NCBI RefSeq assembly: GCF_003435375.1
Contig: NZ_QWGL01000043.1
Span: forward strand, 1-19,416
Length of the DNA stretch: 19,416 nt
Origin: Clostridium sp. AM34-11AC
Lineage (GTDB): Bacteria > Bacillota > Clostridia > Lachnospirales > Lachnospiraceae
Direction: 5' to 3'
A model generated the notes under the pieces. That model was not told the origin of the DNA. It made no database searches and was given only the letters and a program-made list of their open reading frames with translations. Positions 14,576-19,416 of this stretch are shown piece by piece. A program made the translations under genes and the position numbers. Numbering within the stretch: the stretch's first letter is position 1; every line of letters starts with the position of its first letter.

Positions 14576-17266
14576 GTGACGATTAGAGATATATCTGTCG
14601 CTTTCGGCTTCGATGTGGACCGTGCATCCCAACAGCAAGCAGAGAACAGCATAAAAGGTATCAAGAATATGGCGACCAAACTCTTAGGAAAGATTGCGGT
14701 CGTCTTTTCTGTTGCCAAGCTGACATCGTTTGCCAAGGATTGCGTGGAAGCAGCGTCAAATGTCGAAGAGATGGAGAATAAATTCAATGTCGTATTTGGA
14801 GACATGGCTGATGAAGTTGATAAATGGGCGGAGCAATTCGCAGATTCGGTCGGTCGAAACAAGAACACGATTAAGACCTACTTGGCAGACCAACAGAACT
14901 TGTTGGTAGGATTTGGTATGACAAGAGAGGAGGGCTCAAAACTCTCAGAGCAGATGACAACCCTCGCTCTCGATATTGCATCATTCTCGAACCAAGACGA
15001 AGATGTGGCAGTTAATGCCATGACTAAGGCTGTTATGGGAGAGAGCGAAGCAGCAAAGACTCTCGGTGCAGTTCTGAATGATACAACACGAGCCGAAACG
15101 ATGGCAGCACTCGGAATGTCGGGTACATACGACAGCCTGTCTCAGTTGGAGAAGATGCAGGTAAACTACAATGCAATCCTGCGGCAGTCTCCCGATGCAG
15201 TCGGAGATTGCGTCAGAAGTATGGGTTCGTATGAGTCATCTACAAGGCAGTTAAAGGCTGCACAGGAAGAATTTAAGGAGTTTATCGGCGGTCAGTTGCT
15301 TCCGGTAATGTCTGTATTCGTTCAATGGGTAACGAAAGGCGTGAAAGCGGCAACAAAATTTGCCAAAGCAATCCTACTGGATGCTGACGGTAACAATCGT
15401 ATCCTGCGGTCATTCGATAGGATACACGCAGTCGTGAAAAGACTGCAACCTGCTATGGAGAGGTTCACATCCTCGATGAAGAACGGTATCAACAAAGCCA
15501 CCGACACGATAAAGAACATCATCAATCGGTTCGGAGGTATGGAAAATGCCATGAAGTTGCTTGCGATAATCGCAGGTGCTTTTATCATAGCGATGAATTG
15601 GAGCAAAATCATAGGCGGAGCCAAGGCTTTTTTGTCTCTCATACAGGGAATGGGAAAGCTATTTTCGTTTGCCAATCTAAAGATACTCGGCATAGTTGCC
15701 ATAATTGTAATACTGGCACTGATAGTTGAGGATTTTATCAATTTCCTCATGGGAAATGACTCACTGATTGGTACAATATTCGACAAGGCAGGTATTGGGG
15801 CAGACAATGCCCGACAGGCAATATTTAACGCATTCAATAAGGTCAAGGAGTTCCTGCTAAATGTATGGGATTTGCTCAAGACTGCGGCGGGAATGTGGAT
15901 AGATACAGTCAAAGGTTTCTTTGAAAGGCACGGAGAGCAGATAAGGAAAAACTTCGAGAGAGTGTGGGGAATAATCAGTACCCTGCTCAATGGTGTTTGG
16001 ACTTTCATTACTCAGCTTGCTGCCACACTGTTCGGAGGTACGGAAGATGAGATTAACGGCTCGCAGGAAAGTACCAAAGATAAGATACTGGCGATTTGGC
16101 AGGCTATCCTTGATACACTGTCATCTATATGGGATGCATTATTCGCTGTGGCGAATGCAATATTTAATGCGGTAGCCACGGTTATCGAAACTGTATTCAA
16201 ATGGATACAGGCATTTTGGAACAGTTGGGGTTCTGAGATACTTGCATGGTTCAAAGGACTGTGGGATAACCTCGGACAATTCCTCAATGGATTTCTAACG
16301 GTACTCGAAGGAGTAGCCAATTTTATAAGTTCTGTATTTACAGGAAACTGGTCGGGAGCATGGGAAGCCATCAAGCAGGTATTTTCCGGAATTTGGGATA
16401 TGATTACGGCAATTCTGCAACAAGCGTGGAACACGATTTCGACCGTATTAACGATAGGCTTAGGAGTCTTGCAATCATTATGGAATGCAATTTGGACTGC
16501 TATTTGTAATTTCTTTCAAGGAATATGGAATGGCATCGTATCGTTTATAAGCGGTATTTGGTCCACAATCACAGGAGTTATCTCCGGAGCGATAAATGGC
16601 ATATACAGTGTCGTATCATCGGTACTGTCGGCTATATCGTCGTTCTTCAGCAACATATTCAGCGGCATCGCATCGTTTGTCTCAATTACATTCAGTAATA
16701 TGGTATCGGGAGTTACCGGATTTGTTGGCAACATCAAAAATGCCATTGTGAACGGACTGACAGCAGCGATAGACTGGATAAAAGGACTGCCAAGCCAAGC
16801 ACTGAAATGGGGGTCTGACATCATAGATGGAATTGTCAGCGGTATCAAGGGAGCCATCGGAAAAGTTACCGATGCAGTTAAGGGAGTGGCTGATAAGATT
16901 AAGTCGTTCCTGCACTTCTCCGTACCGGATGAAGGACCTCTGACAGATTACCAGTCGTGGATGCCCGACTTCATGGGCGGACTGGCGGACGGTATTTCAG
17001 CAAGTGAGGATACTGTTCTCGATAAGGTCAAAGGTGTAGCGAGCGGCATCAAGACATTGATGCAAGGAGCAACAGCGTCTGCGGCAACGGCTGCAAGCAG
17101 TCAAGTAAATAATACGACCTCCAACATGACGCAGAATGTCAACATCAATAACAGTTATTCCGGAGGAAGTACAGAAACTCAGAAAAATGTGTCTAAGGCA
17201 ATGAATAAGTCAGCCGTAGATGCGACAACACAAATGGCAAGAGGACTTGCCTATGCAAGGGGGTAG
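14576..17266 (+). CDS. Tail tape measure protein
   Basis: An 896-aa protein. GTG 14576 follows AAAGGAGGT (14559-14567) at 8-nt spacing. The N-terminal part (1-250) is helical, with 'FSVAKLTSFAKDCVEAASNV' and 'TLGAVLNDTTRAETMAALGM', the usual start of Bacillota tape measures. Two strongly hydrophobic helices follow at about 326-348 and 363-393. Residues about 420-690 are rich in Trp and Phe with many 11-residue spacings (e.g. W..GIVSFISGIW), the known tape-measure repeat. 'HFSVPDEGPLTDYQSWMPDF' at about 780-800 is a conserved C-terminal motif. The protein spans the tail lumen during assembly, sets tail length and probably helps DNA cross the membrane. At about 1.5 angstrom per residue a tail near 130 nm would be expected (inference). 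Confidence 0.93.
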   Translation: MTIRDISVAFGFDVDRASQQQAENSIKGIKNMATKLLGKIAVVFSVAKLTSFAKDCVEAASNVEEMENKFNVVFGDMADEVDKWAEQFADSVGRNKNTIKTYLADQQNLLVGFGMTREEGSKLSEQMTTLALDIASFSNQDEDVAVNAMTKAVMGESEAAKTLGAVLNDTTRAETMAALGMSGTYDSLSQLEKMQVNYNAILRQSPDAVGDCVRSMGSYESSTRQLKAAQEEFKEFIGGQLLPVMSVFVQWVTKGVKAATKFAKAILLDADGNNRILRSFDRIHAVVKRLQPAMERFTSSMKNGINKATDTIKNIINRFGGMENAMKLLAIIAGAFIIAMNWSKIIGGAKAFLSLIQGMGKLFSFANLKILGIVAIIVILALIVEDFINFLMGNDSLIGTIFDKAGIGADNARQAIFNAFNKVKEFLLNVWDLLKTAAGMWIDTVKGFFERHGEQIRKNFERVWGIISTLLNGVWTFITQLAATLFGGTEDEINGSQESTKDKILAIWQAILDTLSSIWDALFAVANAIFNAVATVIETVFKWIQAFWNSWGSEILAWFKGLWDNLGQFLNGFLTVLEGVANFISSVFTGNWSGAWEAIKQVFSGIWDMITAILQQAWNTISTVLTIGLGVLQSLWNAIWTAICNFFQGIWNGIVSFISGIWSTITGVISGAINGIYSVVSSVLSAISSFFSNIFSGIASFVSITFSNMVSGVTGFVGNIKNAIVNGLTAAIDWIKGLPSQALKWGSDIIDGIVSGIKGAIGKVTDAVKGVADKIKSFLHFSVPDEGPLTDYQSWMPDFMGGLADGISASEDTVLDKVKGVASGIKTLMQGATASAATAASSQVNNTTSNMTQNVNINNSYSGGSTETQKNVSKAMNKSAVDATTQMARGLAYARG

Positions 17267-17271
17267 GTTAT

Positions 17272-17904
17272 ATGGCAAGAAAATTGCAACCTGTTTCGGT
17301 GTGGGGGATAGAGTTTGATGCTCTCATAGATGAGACCAAAAGTATGACCTCCACAATTCCGGAGTACCCGGTTGAAAAGGGATTTCCGGTGTCAGATACG
17401 ATTATCAATGACCCGCTCTCGGTGTCAATGACGTTGTATCTGACAAATACTCCTGTCACATGGTTATACCGCCATGGTACATCCAATGACAGAGTGAACC
17501 AAATCTGCGATATGATTCAGCGGAAATGGTTTGATAAGCAACTCACAAAGATAGTAACCTCTGATGTGATATATATGAATATGGGTATCACGAGCATCAG
17601 TATCAAGAAGTCTACGGACACAGGATACGCTCGTGAGATTTCCATTTCTGCAAAGAAAGTCAGAGTGACAAAGAGGAAAACCGTCAATATACCTCATTAT
17701 GTACTGAAAGCCGGGGAGACAATGGCAAAAGCAGGAAAGGCATCGACATCCAAGACATCTGCATCATCAACCGCATCGTCAAGCAGTTCTTCCGGCTCAT
17801 CGGGCGGTTCGGGCAGAAGTGGCAGTTCCTCAAAGTCGAAAAGTAATTCAAAGAAATCCGCTTCAATCCTGTACGGAGCAGCGAGCGGTCTCGGTCTGAT
17901 TTAG
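17272..17904 (+). CDS. Dit-like baseplate protein with Ser-rich tail
   Basis: A 210-aa protein. ATG 17272 has a G-rich ribosome site (AGGGGG, 17258-17263) 8 nt upstream. 'FDALIDETKSMTSTIPEYPV' followed by 'EKGFPVSDTIINDPLSVSMT' is the pattern of the Dit-like N-terminal domain of myophage baseplates, which forms the ring at the end of the tail tube. The domain ends near residue 145. Residues about 148-205 are almost only Ser, Gly, Lys, Thr and Ala (e.g. SSSSSGSSGGSGRSGSSS), followed by a small hydrophobic end ILYGAASGLGLI. The long flexible tail is unusual for a ring-forming protein and may be a tether. Confidence 0.78.
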   Translation: MARKLQPVSVWGIEFDALIDETKSMTSTIPEYPVEKGFPVSDTIINDPLSVSMTLYLTNTPVTWLYRHGTSNDRVNQICDMIQRKWFDKQLTKIVTSDVIYMNMGITSISIKKSTDTGYAREISISAKKVRVTKRKTVNIPHYVLKAGETMAKAGKASTSKTSASSTASSSSSSGSSGGSGRSGSSSKSKSNSKKSASILYGAASGLGLI

Positions 17905-17915
17905 GAGGTGTTGAA

Positions 17916-18239
17916 ATGCTTTATATCACAGTACCGGATATGAATGATAGTGTTTCGACACTCTCCATAGACGGTGTTGAATATGGGTTGAGATTTACCT
18001 ACAACGAAAAGTATGATTATTGGAGTTTTGGTCTGTATGACGAGAATATGGAACCTATCATTTCTCAGACGAGGATAGTTCCGAATTTTCCGATATTCCA
18101 TTTCTACACAGAAAGCGATATTCCGAAAGGCATCTTCGGATGTATCTCATCCCTCGATACTGTCGGTAGAAACGCTTTCAAGGATGTGACAGCGGAGTTT
18201 GTCTACATACCTACGATTGAATTGGAGGACGATAATTGA
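17916..18239 (+). CDS. Baseplate plug-like protein (DUF6983-like)
   Basis: A 107-aa beta-rich protein. ATG 17916 follows TAGGAGGTG (17902-17910), which includes the previous stop. 'GVEYGLRFTYNEKYDYWSFG' then 'LYDENMEPIISQTRIVPNFP' gives the short pattern of baseplate plug proteins encoded between Dit-like and hub genes in myophages: a strand pair, an aromatic WSF/WxL strand and a D-[EN] turn. It probably packs inside the baseplate hub. The assignment is by pattern and position. Confidence 0.65.
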   Translation: MLYITVPDMNDSVSTLSIDGVEYGLRFTYNEKYDYWSFGLYDENMEPIISQTRIVPNFPIFHFYTESDIPKGIFGCISSLDTVGRNAFKDVTAEFVYIPTIELEDDN

Positions 18240-18240
18240 T

Positions 18241-19374
18241 ATGGCAAACGAAAACTGGATGAGAACCTACACCCTGCGAGCAGGGAAGATGGGAACGAAA
18301 GGATTTGAAATTGGAAATGTGAACAGCATCACGGAGGATTGCCTCCATGTTTCGTTTTCGGTAGAGAAGTCGAACGAGGAAAGTCCGAATGACGCAAAAG
18401 TTCAGATATGGAACTTGTCGAAACAGAATCTGAGCATACTGGAATCCAAAGACTGCATTGTAGAACTCAAGGCAGGATATGGAAACAACAGGTCTCTGAT
18501 ACTTGTCGGCAATGTATCATCGGCAATCACGACTCTCGACAACGCAGACAGGCTTACAGAACTCACGGTTGTAGATGGTCTCGTAGAACTCAGAGACACG
18601 AATATTAAGGTGTCAATCAATGGCAAGGTCAACGGCAAAACGGTCTACAAGAAGATAGCTGCCGCCATGGGACTATCCATCAAGTTCGCTCCGGACTTAT
18701 GGTTCAGAACTATCCCGAATGGTTTTTCCTATGTGGGAAAGGCAAAGAATGCATTACAGAAGATTGCGAACTACTGCGGACAGAGTTGGTCGATACAGAA
18801 CCAAGTCATTCATGTTACATGGCCCGGTCGCTCCATTGCGACACAGGGTTATTTGCTTTCGTCCGATACCGGACTCATAAACATCCCGAAAAGAATCACA
18901 ATCGGCTCGGGTGATGAGTCAAAGACCGGATGGGAAGTTGAGTACCTGCTCAACGGTGCGATAGGAGTTAATGATATTGTCAGACTCAGCAGCGACACCG
19001 CAAGCGGGTACTTTTTAGTTCATAAGGTCACGATGGACGGAGACAATATGTCCGGAGACTGGGTATGCACAGCACAGTTGCTGAAAATTGCAGACGCTCC
19101 GAAACTTGACAAAAAGGCAGATAGCGGCAGCAAGTCCAAGTCATCCGGGAGTAGTGGAGGTTCATCGGGAAACATCAAGAAAGGCGATAAGGTCAAGGTC
19201 ATCAGAACTGTCAAACAGGGCAGCAGGACGAGAGGGTATCAGTATTCGGGTGGAATGTTCGTATGTTGGTACTCTGTTTACGATGTGATACAGGTCAAGG
19301 GAGACCGAGTTGTTATCGGAATCGGTTCTACCGTAACTGCGGCAGTGAAGATGTCAGACCTCGCCAAAGCATAG
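18241..19374 (+). CDS. Baseplate hub protein with C-terminal SH3-like domain
   Basis: A 377-aa protein. ATG 18241 is preferred over an in-frame TTG at 18199 that lies within the plug-like gene; TTGGAGG (18222-18228) lies 12 nt upstream of the ATG. Residues 1-285 resemble hub proteins of the gp27/late-control-D group: an N-terminal barrel (VSFSVEKSNEESPNDAKVQI), a second domain with 'YKKIAAAMGLSIKFAPDLWF', and later 'IGVNDIVRLSSDTASGYFLV' and 'HKVTMDGDNMSGDWVCTAQL'. A Ser/Gly/Lys linker (about 291-310) leads to an SH3-like domain (312-377: KKGDKVKVIRTV...GDRVVIGIGSTVTAAVKMSDL). It forms the hub at the end of the tube. The SH3-like end may bind cell wall, an inference. No lysin motif is present in this gene. 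Confidence 0.8.
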   Translation: MANENWMRTYTLRAGKMGTKGFEIGNVNSITEDCLHVSFSVEKSNEESPNDAKVQIWNLSKQNLSILESKDCIVELKAGYGNNRSLILVGNVSSAITTLDNADRLTELTVVDGLVELRDTNIKVSINGKVNGKTVYKKIAAAMGLSIKFAPDLWFRTIPNGFSYVGKAKNALQKIANYCGQSWSIQNQVIHVTWPGRSIATQGYLLSSDTGLINIPKRITIGSGDESKTGWEVEYLLNGAIGVNDIVRLSSDTASGYFLVHKVTMDGDNMSGDWVCTAQLLKIADAPKLDKKADSGSKSKSSGSSGGSSGNIKKGDKVKVIRTVKQGSRTRGYQYSGGMFVCWYSVYDVIQVKGDRVVIGIGSTVTAAVKMSDLAKA

Positions 19375-19416
19375 GAGTGTTGTGGTCAAGCTTTTTTGTA
19401 ACACTTGTGGCTAAAA

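Noticed and set aside
15322..16008. 228-codon open frame on the - strand opposite the tape measure
   Set aside because: Shadow frame; its hydrophobic composition mirrors the tape-measure helices.
19375..19416. Start of a next gene (GTG 19377 or GTG 19382, the latter reading VVKLFCNTCG then TAA) or a terminator around GTGTT/AACAC
   Set aside because: There is too little sequence, no clear ribosome site, one frame stops after ten codons, and the hairpin is only 5 bp with a long loop.
1..19416. Reassigned TAG codons, as in some gut phages
   Set aside because: TAG is the natural end of the Mu-F-like, tape measure, Dit-like and hub genes, and no gene needs TAG readthrough.

Overview
The window carries the packaging, head, neck and tail module of a contractile-tailed bacteriophage or prophage (a myovirus-type Caudoviricetes). 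All convincing genes are on the + strand. Every major gene has a strong AGGAGG-type ribosome site and the genes are packed with TAATG, TGATG or ATGA overlaps. With the extended -10 promoters and moderate base composition, this suggests a low- to mid-GC Bacillota host, most likely a gut Clostridia/Lachnospiraceae-like bacterium. The host is inferred from style, not from a marker gene. TAA, TAG and TGA all end genes normally, so there is no sign of stop-codon reassignment. No integrase, tRNA, CRISPR array or insertion sequence was seen.

Layout: (1) 1-237, the tail of upstream sequence ending in a strong intrinsic terminator. (2) 250-1835, two copies of one promoter-like element, each ahead of a small accessory gene: a 407-aa protein with a duplicated RarA/MgsA-C-terminal-like domain, and a 76-aa conserved-looking protein. 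(3) 1943-3763, the large terminase, with a terminase-small-like N-terminal extension. (4) 3764-3940, an intergenic stretch with an intrinsic-terminator-shaped hairpin and a possible 61-aa ORF. (5) 3941-10489, head genes: DUF1073-type portal with a fused Nudix domain, Mu-F-like protein, two small proteins, DUF2213 prohead protease with a nested scaffold start, capsid cement protein, DUF2184 major capsid protein, and a small head protein. (6) 10507-12345, four neck/connector genes. (7) 12345-14572, sheath, tube and tail assembly chaperone; the chaperone has an extension in the -1 frame. (8) 14576-19374, tape measure and baseplate genes (Dit-like, plug-like, and a hub protein with an SH3-like tail).

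The genes form one assembly line. The terminase fills proheads built from portal, capsid and protease/scaffold. Neck proteins close the head and join it to a tail made of a tube inside a contractile sheath. Tail length is set by the tape measure, with the frameshifted chaperone helping it assemble, and the baseplate proteins nucleate the tail.

The strongest unannotated element is a complete programmed -1 frameshift signal in the tail chaperone. It has the slippery heptamer TTTTTTC at 14300-14306, an 8-nt spacer, and an H-type pseudoknot of two perfect 7-bp stems, opening an 88-codon extension to 14572. Other points worth a second look are the portal-Nudix fusion, the terminase fusion, the in-frame nested scaffold start, the terminator inside the structural operon and the repeated promoter.
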